Assembly: GCA_013397865.1 (NCBI GenBank)
Contig: VZTI01001048.1
Span: 4,544,936 to 4,608,935 of the forward strand
DNA from: Struthidea cinerea
Taxonomy: Eukaryota; Chordata; Aves; Passeriformes; Corcoracidae
DNA: 64,000 nucleotides
Direction of reading: 5' to 3'
The position numbers were made by a program, and so were the translations under genes. Below, piece by piece: positions 26,862 to 38,100 of the stretch. Below the pieces are notes generated by a model, which saw only the letters and a list, made by a program, of their open reading frames with translations, was not told the DNA's origin and ran no database searches. The stretch's first letter is position 1. Every line of letters starts with the position of its first letter.

Positions 26862-29800
26862 TTGGATCCTTCTCACAGAGCAAAGAAAAGCCCGTGCTGG
26901 GGGTGTCAAGTACAGGAACAGGAACATGGGAAGCCTGGGAAATATTGACTAAATCCTAAAGAACACTTCAAAGAAGGAAGATTCAGGGAACAGCATGCTG
27001 TGTAGTTTGTTTTGCACCGACCAGCAATCGCTAGCATCACCTGGAAAACTGCTTTAAAAATTCCCCCTCACTACTAGCTCTATGTCTTTGTGACTGTCAG
27101 CTATCTCATGCCTCCAGGAGTTAAGTGCTCCTAGCACATGGGACCCCAGAAAAGTTTGTTTACTTCACAGAGTCAGAACTGATTTTAATGTCCAGGGCAT
27201 TTGTTCCTAAGGTCCAGGCTGAGTGAGTGGGCGCAGAGAGGCATCACCCAGAACCCTGAGGTGCTTAAAGCACTTGCATATGGGGTGGACACAAATACAG
27301 CTGGCTGGTGTCTTCCAAAGAAGGCACAAATCAGGGTGATACCATCACGAACTTGCATACAAAAAGAGAACTTATTAAAATTCAACCACAAAGCTGGAAA
27401 GAGCAATGCTACTCTGATAAACCAGTTTAGTTACAACTACATCCAAAATCCCTGTGTAAACATGCTTGATAAATGGTTATGGAATATGGAACCAATATAA
27501 GAAAAGAACAACTCTTATTTCTTGCCTAAATCTGTCCAGAATCTTGAAAAGCAAAACTTCCTCCTTTATTCTCCCAATATAAGATTCATTAATTGCAATT
27601 TAATCTCCTTTATCTAACAAGATTGTTAAATAATTGGTCTGCACCTGACCAGAAGCAATTAACACCCACATGCATCTCTGCTCAGACTGACAACCTGTGT
27701 CACTGAATCGTGTTCTACAACTCCACAAGTGAGCTCTGAACATGCAAGCAATCAACACATCAGCTCACTGGGGAAAATAAAACAGCCTGTGTGGAATTTC
27801 GCCTTTTGTGGCACTCTAAAAACTGCATCAAACTGCTTTTACAAAGTAACTACAGTGGGTTTTTGCTATTTCTTTGAAAGCTAAACATGGTGTTCATACT
27901 GTTATCAAATCAAGTTATCACTTTTCAGAGCAACTCCTTGTTCTGAGTACCTTGAACAGCTGTGAATTTTGTGTATGTGCAATAACACTGCACAGTCTCA
28001 AGCAAACCACAATATACATCAACTGTTGCTGCAGGGCTGCAAAGCTTCTTCAGCCTTATTTTAAAAGTGCAGCATCCTGAGGGAGAAGGGAGCGGGGGAC
28101 TTGTAATTGTTACAATTAGCAATCTAAAATTAAAAAGTAAAAAATACTAAATTCAAAACAGGATACTCCTCAGGAACTTGAAAAAAAAAATACAGATGAT
28201 TTTTAAAAAGCACTACAGTGAAATATTTTTATGTTCATTTCCTGCTGTACAAGTAAAACAGCGGAACAGAGCTCTTAAGAAATACTGAAATTGGGATAAC
28301 AATTCAACTGGCAATACCTCCAACCAAAGCACAGTCCAGGTCACTTTTCCAGCATGTTTTCAGAAGTGTAACTTACTACTGGGATAACCAGGAGCCCAAT
28401 TTTACAGTACAGCCACCACTGACAAGGAGGGAACTGTCCCCGTCTGTCTCTCTAGAAGTTCAACAACACATTCTGGCCACTTCCTCTAGCCTGGTTGTTC
28501 TGTTCCTACAGAGGAAAAAAAAAAAACTCATACTTAAAAAATGCTTATCCTGTGAAAAAAAATTGCATTTTGTCCATTTAGCTTCATGAATCATCTCTGC
28601 AGCAGGTCAGATGAGCACCAGTGCTGACTTCAGGGCGGGGTGGAAGCACAGGGGCAGGAAGGGAACAGAGCTGCTGGCTTTTAATGACAGCTGCTCCTTG
28701 AGCCAGCTTAGCTGCACCATAAAAATCACAGCCTTCAGTGCATTTACTCCTGTGTTCATACTCAAAGTCATACATTTCTAGAGAAAAACCACTTTTTTTA
28801 TTCAAACATCATTAGTCATTGTTACGTAACAAGTGAGCAGAAAGGGATTTAAAGTTCCCAGGACGTTCCCAAAAGAGGCTGTGTCCTCCTGTATATACAC
28901 AAGACCTTGCTGGAAAAAAAGAAAAATCATTAAGTTAATGAACAAGGTGGATACTTCATAACAGAGCAAAATTGGGCCCAAAAACCCCAAAACTCAATCT
29001 GCTCACAAGCATACAAAGTGACTGGTAATTATGTAAAATCCAGAAGAATATAAATTTTAACCTCAAAACCAAGTTCCTAATTAAAATGTATTAGTAATGC
29101 CTACATACATTTACCACATTTTCTGTTACTTGTATTAGTTTATTCCAATAAACATGTATCTCACGAATATATAAATGTTTGTTTTCTTGGCATTGAAATG
29201 CCTGCCATCTTCACAGCTGAAACTGCCAGCAAAGGAGGAGTAGAAGGTCAGGCAAAGAGTGTCAGGAAGTGAGAAAGTTCTGATGGCGGTACCCCAACTT
29301 CCTTTCAAATGAGAAAATTGAAACCAAAATTCTGTTCTGCCACTGCAACTTAGCTTTTTGATTTATTCCCACATGTGCTCAGTAGCAATAACAGGGAAAA
29401 AGAGACAGACACACGGAAAAGCTCCAGTACAAAGTTCATCCTCTTTCAACTTGACCCAATCTGGGTTTTTCCCCACAGCCTAAGTCTGAGCTTGTTTGAG
29501 CAAGCAGGTCCTGCCTGAAATACCGCAACAGATGGGCTCAGGTTGACATGAGACAGATGCTAAGAATATCTGGCATTTCAATGATCAGGGCTTTATTGCC
29601 CATTGCCATTAATTTCAGCTGAGTTTGAACAAACCTCAGTGAGCTCAGTCTGTCCCAATCCACCTTTGTGAGCTCCTTCCCAGCTGCACTCCTTACCCAG
29701 CCCTTCCGTGTGCTCTGTCATCCTGTTGGAACGCTTGTTCCCTCACCATTTTGGTTACTTGGATGGAAAATGGTATTCAAGTAAGAATTAGTCACTGCTA

Positions 29801-32570
29801 GGTGGTTTGATCATCGACTAGTTCTTTCAAAGAACCTCCAGTATGAACGTATATTTTTATATAAATAATGCAGAAAATGTCCCAGACTGGGCATTAAGTG
29901 AATAATTAAGTAATGACTAAAACCCAGGCTATAGTACAAATGAAGAGCATCTTACTGCAATATTTTATTCAACTCATTGAAATGCTAACTCATTATTATT
30001 AGTCATAACAAATATTCATGGAGTGAAAAGTAACAACCTAAACCCAAAATTATACAATCATAGGTAAACTATTTCTACATTTGTCTACCTATAAAACACT
30101 TCCTATGTTGTCTCCTTCCTTGAAATAAAGCATCCAGTCTCAAGACCTGACAACTTTATCAAAGCCCTTTAAAGCATCTTTCTATTGATTCTGAGACTTT
30201 GCTTGTGGCTTTAGAACAAGCCATTTACAAGGCAGCATTATCCAAAAAAAAAGAATTTATTGCTATTCTTGCTGAACACCTCAGAAAAATACATTCCTTT
30301 CGTTGTGGGCTGAATGAGAACTTGCATGTCAAACAGCACTTGTCTCTGCATCCCACAGAACAGAAGGTGGGACAAAACCCTACCACTACTCTTAAGCGAT
30401 GCAGGACACTGGAGAAAGAGCCTGAAAATTACCTCCTTCAATTATCTTTGCCAGAAGGCCCCAGCAGCAACCTGAGCAGAGCAAACACACAGACACTGCA
30501 GTGAACAAAGCACACACGGAGCACTGGGGCACTGGAGGGAGAAGCTGCCAGAAGCAGCCAGCTCTGCTCAGAAAAACTTGTCACCTTTCTCTGACTTATG
30601 CCAGTTGCAGCCTTGGTAATCGTTGTTATTTCTGTTTTTAACTAGAATCATTATTTATTCACTTTAGTTTTGTGCCCAGAGACAGAAGTTAAACACACCC
30701 TGTTGGTTCCTTCTCTCTAATTACAGACCAGAAGCTACTTTTATTGCTGAAAAGAGGATTACAGAACAGCTGTTAAGAGAGGAACGTTTTGGCCATCAGC
30801 TGTGAAGGAAGCTCTCAGGAAAAGCGGTGTATACAGGCCTGCTGTCACAGGAGACAGTTTTCACTTTGTTTCTTCTTTAATGCACAACAGACCTCAAGCC
30901 TCTGAACTGTAGGGCCTGTGCAGTAAAAATCAAACCATCAGCTTGGCTGCTACAGAGGAGGATGTTTGTTTATTTTTTATAAAAGTGCTACTGAAAAGAG
31001 ACTACACAAAACAAAGCTGTTTGAAGGGCACATTTTGACATGTCATAATTACAAGGTACTGAGGTAAAAAAATGCTTTGGTTAGAAAAGGAACAACAGCC
31101 CCACGTTTTACTTAAATTCTGCTGTTTATCTTTGAGTAACCTAGACAAAAACATCCCACCTTTTACACCTTAACTTCACTAAAAGGTAACATTCAGCAGT
31201 AGCAACCTACACACAGCGTGCAGGAATATATCACTACAGCATATTTATGCTATCGTATGTGATTACTAAGCAAAGAAAAACATTCCCAAAGGAAAGATCC
31301 AATGTATGGCTTGCCCCCCTGCCTGCGGATATGGAGCACCCTGCTGCTCAGCACCTCAAGGCAGAGCCTGGATCCTACTTGAGGAGCCTCAGGAAGACAG
31401 GATGGTGTTAGAGGTGAAAGACAAACAACATCAGTTACTTGAAGTGATTTCCAAGTCTCTGGAGATAACAACGATAATGATTTTTATTATGAGATAGGAG
31501 TGTTGTAAAATTCCTAATTTTTTAAGACAGCATTTTTTTCCAGGTGAAAATGTTGTAGTTTTATAAGTAAGAGTAGGAGAAAATCTGAGATCAATGTCTT
31601 TACTGTTCTCACAATGTGAAATGTAAAATGCATTTTTTTAGCAAACACAAGACAGACTCTTCATGAAGTCTGCTGTAATGGCCTGAGGAAGAAGTTGCAC
31701 TTCCTTATTGTAATACAAGATGATCTAACTGGACAGTGCTTACAAACTATTTCACACTGTAACATCCTGTCAGTTTAGCAAATAATCATCTTGAAACTTT
31801 GCAGATGTTAGTTTAATCGATTATCTCCCTCTTTATGCGGTATTCAGGTTAGCTCTTTGAATGGCACTTTAAATTTGAATATTGGCTGGGTTTTATTACA
31901 GAAGAAAAGAGATCTTTGGCTCAGCCAGGTCTCGACTCTCATCTGAAAAGCCTTGTTGGTTTAAGGAAGGTCTGTAACTCTTGAGCAGCGCTTGTGAACT
32001 CTTTGGAGCTGCTTGTGAGCACAGCTGTTGTCAGAGAGAGCCAAAGAACAGCAGAGAGCAGCGAGTGGCAGCGCAGTGGCCGAGGCTCCCCAGTGCCACT
32101 GACCCTCCCGTGGCACCCACAGCACATCCCATTCCTGCCCAGCTGCGCCCACACACCTCAGCTCCCAGGCTGACTTCCTAGGACAATAAAACACTCCTGG
32201 ATCCGCAGAAAAAGGTATTTCTATACAGAAAAATTTACTTGCAGTAGCAAGAAAAAATATACTTGCAATACAGAAGCTTTGCAGGTGCTGAGTGCAGTTT
32301 GACCATTACATTGTATTAATCTGAAACAAATCCAGATCCTTTTTCAGAAAGACAAAACATAGCTTCAACACAAACTCTTAGACTGAGGGAGCAATCACCG
32401 GGTGAAGTATTTCACCCTATGTTTTACAGTCTTCCTAATAAGTTAAAATCAGAACAAGTAATTTTGATAAATTCTGCAACGTTAAACCCAAGTCAATGGC
32501 ATAAAACAAGAAAAAATCTAAGATTTCAATTTAGAGATTTTATTGTAATTGCATGGTGAATACTGTTTCC

Positions 32571-32587
32571 TTTTTTTTTTTTTTTTT
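32571..32587 (+). repeat. T17 homopolymer
   Basis: A run of 17 T in the predicted ADCY7 5' intron. Confidence 0.97.
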
Positions 32588-32769
32588 AATCTAAGAGCAA
32601 CTGGCAATTACACAAACGCCCACCTTAACAGAAAACAGTGATCATCGTCTCTAGGCTTACACCTTAAACTAATTAGCTCTCAACCAGCACCTGCTCTTTC
32701 ACTTAGCACAAGCCCTGAGAACACAAATACCCACATACATTAGGGAATGAAGTCTCTCTTGTTTACTCT

Positions 32770-32903
32770 TAATGGTGTTGACATTAGCTTCATTAAGAAA
32801 AATTTAAGAAGTTTAATGGCTGCTTTACAAGAACCCCCAATGACCCTAATTGCTATTCCTAATGGCTTCTGGAAGCAAAAATAACATGCTATAATGGCCA
32901 TTA
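32770..32903. promoter_or_regulatory. Cluster of TAATGG sites with a 12-bp palindrome (candidate enhancer)
   Basis: TAATGG occurs at 32770, 32814, 32860 and 32892. The last is part of the perfect palindrome TAATGGCCATTA at 32892-32903. TAAT cores with such flanks are typical homeodomain sites. Enhancer function is inference from the clustering alone. Confidence 0.3.
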
Positions 32904-33426
32904 GAAACCCATATTGGCTTACTGTTTTCAGAGGTATTGCACATACCCCTCTGTTTCTGTTCCACACTTCTGGATAGGGGAAATTGTCAAGGTGTGGTGC
33001 CTTTGGCAAATACTGGTTTTAGAGTCACCCACTCCAATGAAGAGTTTTTGCAGAAGTACTTAATTCACTATAGACACAAATATACCATGAATGCACTGTA
33101 TCATACCTCAACACATTCTTTTTCCACCTATAGAGGATCATAAAAAGCTGTCCAGATCAGGACTTCAACATTTGAAAGATCAGAATACCTAAAAAAACAA
33201 TGAAACCCCTCCAACTCACACAACAATCACATCCCACTCTTTATTCATTTACTTCTGACCCAGACACAAGCATCAAACCCTCCTGGAATTTTTTTCTTTC
33301 TCTCCTGGAATCCTGCTTGCATAAAAGGAGTATTGAAAATTATTCTTATTAGCCTTTAAAATATATAATAGCTATAGAATTTCTTTATAGTACTTTTCCT
33401 TTTTAGACATAAAATAAACAAGCTCA

Positions 33427-33563
33427 TATATATATATATATTTTTTTTTTTTNNNNNNNNNNNNNNNNNNNNNNNNNNNNNNNNNNNNNNNNNNNNNNNN
33501 NNNNNNNNNNNNNNNNNNNNNNNNNNNNNNNNNNNNNTATATATATATATTTTTTTTTTTTTT
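33427..33563. repeat. (TA)n-T(n) low-complexity tract spanning the gap
   Basis: Alternating TA followed by a T run appears twice, before and after the 85-N gap. It is either one interrupted microsatellite or the same sequence placed on both sides of a gap. Confidence 0.8.
33453..33537. other. Assembly gap (85 N) in a TA/T microsatellite
   Basis: Run of 85 N. Both flanks read (TA)n followed by a T run (33427-33452 and 33538-33563). Confidence 0.99.
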
Positions 33564-34272
33564 GAGGTGCGCTCCTTTTAGAAGTTCCCAGGTCGCTCTT
33601 TTCTATTTGCAAAAAAAACCCCACACCCATCCCCCCAAGCCTTCCATCATGAATCTTAGCAGAAAACAGTAAGGTCACTAATGCAGGTACATTTACATCC
33701 TATTTCCCACTATGAAGTAATTTTCATATCACTGTGCCCAGAAGCTTTATTTCCTGTAATAAATCTCAACCACTTCAGAAACAAATCCAAAATTTTCAGG
33801 TACACTTGTGAGGATTTTCCCCACCTTGTATTTGCACAGCACTTATCACAGCATGGTCTTGGGCCACAACCGAGCGCGTCAGGCTCTCAGTAATACAAAT
33901 AAAATAGAATACATCTGACAGGAGAAAAACAGACTTCTATGCTGAACCAAATTCAAACATTACACTGCATATTTACTTTGCGTGTCCAAAAAGGGTTTCA
34001 AAGTGTCTCTGCCCAGTTCTCAGCACTTGTGCTGACCACATCCTTACTGCTTATGACAGAAGTCTCAGGCTTCACAGACTTGAGTCCTGTCCTGGGTCAT
34101 TGCTGATGATACGCCCCGTTCCTGATCCTTCACCTGCCACTGGCAAACATCAGATCCCAGCAACAGTGACCCAATGCTGTTCTATGTTTTAAAGTATTTT
34201 AACCCCTTTATTAACCGCGGTTATAAAAATGCCATAACACGTCCCATGGAGATTAGAAATATTCAGCAGTAT

Positions 34273-34322
34273 AAAAAGACAAAACCCAAACTTCTGCAAA
34301 AAGACACAAACCAAACTTCTGC
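34273..34322 (+). repeat. Two tandem 25-bp imperfect copies
   Basis: Unit 1 (34273-34297) and unit 2 (34298-34322) both begin aaaaagac and end caaacttctgc, and differ at only a few bases in the middle. It is a recent small tandem duplication just downstream of the CpG island. Confidence 0.85.
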
Positions 34323-34739
34323 TGATATTTCAAGCACGCTCTGGTATTTAAGTACCTCCTTCAGCAGTTTAAAGCCCTATTGTGCTAAAAAAGTGCAATC
34401 CAAAAAGGATCCAAAATACCCTCTAGTAAGAAGCAGCCAGCTTTTGGCTTTTGAGTGCAAAAGACAACCCCAAACTTCTCCATTCATGAGCCAATGCTCA
34501 GGCCTCGCAGCTTTACCAAATCCGCCTTTTCTGAGCAAAATAAACTTGGAGAAGAGGTTTATGGGCCTCAACACTTGTTCGCCGTTCCCAAGTGTATCAA
34601 GTGGTGTCATACGAGGTAGCAAATTACCATTATACGGGAAACCCATCGAGCCTTCGACTCTTGCTGTCGTGCTCCACGCAGCGCGACCCCTGAGCCCTCA
34701 CCCTCCCAGGGCATCTCCCCTCCCGCGGCGGTCTCTCAC

Positions 34740-35060
34740 CTGCGGCCGGCGGAACAGCAGCAGGCAGCGGGGTCGGGGCTGGAGCTGGGGCCGGGACCGG
34801 GCTTTTCTGCTGCTGCTGCTGCTGCTGCTCCTCCTCCTGCCGCCGCCCGAGGTGTCTCTGGGGCCCGCGGAGCCTCCCTGGCGCGGCGAGGGCGGGACCG
34901 CGGCGGCATCGCCCCTCCTGCCGCTGCCTCTCCTCCGGCACGGGCAGCGCCGGCGGCACCTCCGGGGGACCGCCCGAGGGCCGAGGAGCTTCCTCCCGTG
35001 GTGAGGGGCTTCCCCGTCAGCTCTGCCCCGCTCCGGGTCTGCAGCACCCCGTCCCGCACA
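34740..35060 (-). other. ADCY7: Probable non-coding first exon of ADCY7 (upper end approximate)
   Basis: The minus strand carries a perfect splice donor, ccgCAG|gtgagag, with the exon's last base at 34740 inside the CpG island. The transcription start cannot be read from sequence; 35060 is only a working limit. Open frames in the exon (for example from ATG 35059, open up to the donor) do not join in frame to the ADCY7 start codon with either candidate acceptor near 7.6 kb. They would therefore be upstream ORFs. Confidence 0.5.
34807..34836 (+). repeat. (CTG)7(CTC)3 trinucleotide repeat in the CpG island
   Basis: Seven CTG units at 34807-34827 followed by three CTC units. On the minus strand this is (GAG)3(CAG)7, inside the predicted untranslated first exon of ADCY7. 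Confidence 0.95.
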
Positions 35061-35110
35061 GCTCGGGGGTTCCGTGTGTCCCCCCAGCAGCGTTCACACT
35101 GTACAGCGGT

Positions 35111-38100
35111 GGAAACAAACTTCTGCCCAGGACTCTGGGAAATACAAAAGTTTACAGCCGGCTTTTTTCTATCTGGCCACTACTGTGGTGGTTCTGGCGG
35201 GACTGCCAACCTCGTCACAGCCAGGCTGCACCCGGGGACAAGAGACCTGACCATCGCTGCAGCCACCCCACGCACCGGGGTCCCATTGCTCCACCGGCTT
35301 GAGTCCCCCAGACTGTTCTGCGGGAGTTTCACTAGGCTGGCACTGATTCCTCAGAGCATCGAGCCTCGAGCATGTGGCCACTAATTCAGACCCAGCCCGG
35401 CTCTACCGCGCGTCAAGTCTGATGCAAAACTCACTGGAGGCAACAGAAAGAAATGCTGATTTCCATAGATTTTTGGATTAAGCTTATCTGGTGAGCTGTT
35501 AGTCACTGGCAACCGCACATAGCCCATGGCAGGCAGGCGTGTGCCCGGCTACCTGCAGCTACAACCGCGTGTTAGTCATCCATGGACGTCCTATTACTGC
35601 AATAATGCCTTAGTAACTAAATACAATTTGTATTTGTGTCCTGCCAGCCAGCTGGTGCTTCCCACTCTCAGCAGGCCCGAGTGATGTGCTTGAATTGACT
35701 CCGAGAGGGAGCAGCAGCTCAGTGCACACACCACAGGCACGACAGCTCTATGTGACTCTCTAAGCTCCTGTTCCAGTACTGCTGGGAAAACAGGAAAGGC
35801 TGTGCTGTCTGGGACTGCCCAGCCATTAGGATGGTTTCAGGCTGTTAGGGCTGGGAATTTTGGAAAGGAATTTGAATCCAGCTTCAGCAATGTGAGACAA
35901 TAGATAAGGAACATAGCTGGAGAAGTGGTTACGTACCTGAGGCACAGGACTGTGCAACAAGTGAACTGGACTCTGCTCCTCTGAACTCTGCCCTGCAATA
36001 CTTTCATGTGCAGTCTTGAGCATGGTACCTAATCATACCTTGGTCTTCCCGTTCCTGTTTTGGACGTAGTGTCCAAAAGCATTGGAAATTATAGGTGCAT
36101 GCAGATGGAAGCAGTGCACAGGCTATTCAGACCATTTCTTAGGGGAGAGGAGAAGGATCTTCCAGTTAAATGATTGTTAAAAAGAATTGTCTTCACTGGA
36201 AGTTGGATTAGATAACAAGATTTAAAAACTGCAGGAAATGGAAAATACATTGTTCTGCTGAGATCATAAATGGAGTAGTTTCAGAACAGATGGACTCAAT
36301 TTATCACTTAATCAAAATTTTGTGGACCTTCCGAGTACACATATTGCTTAACATCATTTCTGTACACCCACAAAAATATTTGCTATCCCAGAGTAAGATC
36401 CAAAATTCCTGCATGATTCAACACGACTGACATTGTAGGGGTTTTTTAATGGCAGCAGCTCCAAAGCATTCCAAGTGCTTTATGTACACTGTTGTGCAGA
36501 TTACTCTTAAACTATCAACAATTACTGTAACATATTTTTAGCCAAAAAAAAGGATATAAAAGGGAAAAAAAAGAAACCAAAATATAGAAATTAATATCCA
36601 GCTCCCTGCCTCCTGCATATGTTACATACGGGCTTCCCCCATTCTTTTTTCCGCAGCTAATGTTTCTCTCAGCGCCGGCAGCTGAAGCACAGCCAGGGCT
36701 GGTTCTCACCAGCAGATGCTACCACCCCTTGCTGGAGAGCACCTGGCACTGCTGGGAGCCTGCTCAACGGCACCACCCAAGCACAAGGATCTGTCGTGTG
36801 TGAGAAAAGTGACAGTATCTCACCTGTGCTTTTAGTGACTTGTCTTTTTGCCCCTGTAAATTGATCTGAAATAAATTTCCTATGCATACGTGGTAGCTGC
36901 AAATGTCAGATACTGTGGAAATGTAGCCCTTCACTGGAGGTCCATCTGAAATGTCCAGATTCGAATACAGCAGTCCCCAGGGCTATATTTGTTCCTGTGA
37001 AAGTGTTCTTCAAAGACAAGCAACCATTATTGTTTTCAAGCTCTTGCTTAGAAAAATATCCCACAGCTTAAAATTATATGTACATATTGAGTGTATAAAG
37101 TCAGAGTATTAAACACAGAAATCTAAATCTTTCTCAAGATTGAACTGGACAACTGTACCATAAATAGTTTTAGAGATTTGGTTAAAATGCAACATATTTG
37201 CCGACAAAAATCTAATAAAATAAAATTTTTAGTCTTCTGTTTAAAGTATTTGTAGATAGGATGTTTAAAACAAATGTAGTTGCAAAGTGAGTTGTAGAGC
37301 ATTGCAGGAGTCTGTTTTGTACAATTCAGATGTGTGCTTCAGTGGAAATTGCCATAGTACCCAGGGCCATGAATCATTATGAAAGAGAAAGATCACTATT
37401 TTTGAAAGAAGCAGAGATAGAAAAACGTAGTAAACTTCAAGTATGACTCTCATGCAAGGGGTTTACATTTTTCTCTTAGTAAGTCACTGTGGGTTGAACC
37501 TGCCTTCAGTTTGTGCATGCTTGTACTATTCATAGTAGTAAAGGGGATGACAGCATTTTGTTCTAAATAATTTTATTTGCAAAATGTTTCAACATTCAGA
37601 TTTTCAGTGGCTCCCATAAATGAGTCAGTTAGGACTCAGGATGGTTGCTGACCAAATAAATATGCGACAAAAGCAAATCAGAAATACAGTTATAACCTCA
37701 GAAAATATTCTTTAAGCATTTAGGAAAAATTTGAAAATTAATATAGAGCAGACTGTTTTGTGGGTTAGACATTATATAAGGTAGCACAATATGTTAAGTT
37801 GGACTTGTAAAATTAACAGGTAGACTTTTAATATGTGCATTCCTTTTAAATATTCCTTTGATGTCCTGCATCACCACAGCATGTAGGGTAGCGTGCTTCA
37901 CCATGCTGCCTTTTTGTAGTTCCTCAAATACCCAGAAACAGTGACCACGACAACCTTAATTTCTGCTTTTCTTCACTAGTTTCATGATTCTGATTCAGAA
38001 AGCCAGAAATAAAATGTTGTTTTTAATGAACTCTACAGTAGGAGGTATTTATTAGAATATTGTTTGTTTGTTTGTTTTGGATGAGATTTAGCATCTATTT

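Larger units (their letters stand above)
7627..34739 (-). other. ADCY7: Probable ADCY7 5' intron(s), about 27 kb
   Basis: No exon of a recognisable protein is found in this stretch. It is AT-rich with scattered GC-richer patches at about 11.6-12.2, 13.6-13.8, 17.0-17.1, 22.2-22.4, 24.9-25.1, 26.5-26.9 and 32.0-32.2 kb. All open frames are short and lack domains, signal sequences or homology that I recognise. The call as an intron rests on the consensus donor at 34740 and on the known distant non-coding first exons of mammalian ADCY7. Additional non-coding exons could be hidden here. Confidence 0.5.
34640..35110. promoter_or_regulatory. ADCY7: CpG island, probable ADCY7 promoter region
   Basis: This is the only strongly CpG-dense stretch in the window. 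CG dinucleotides recur every few bases from about 34660 to 35060, while flanking DNA is nearly CpG-free. It includes a GGGCGGG Sp1-type box near 34890 and has no TATA box near a plausible start. It sits upstream of ADCY7 on the minus strand and about 10 kb downstream of the TENT4B 3' end. An ADCY7 promoter is therefore the simplest reading. A bidirectional or independent non-coding promoter is also possible. Confidence 0.7.

Noticed and set aside
26553..26927. 124-residue minus-strand open frame
   Set aside because: It runs across the MIR-like relic and has no recognised protein features.
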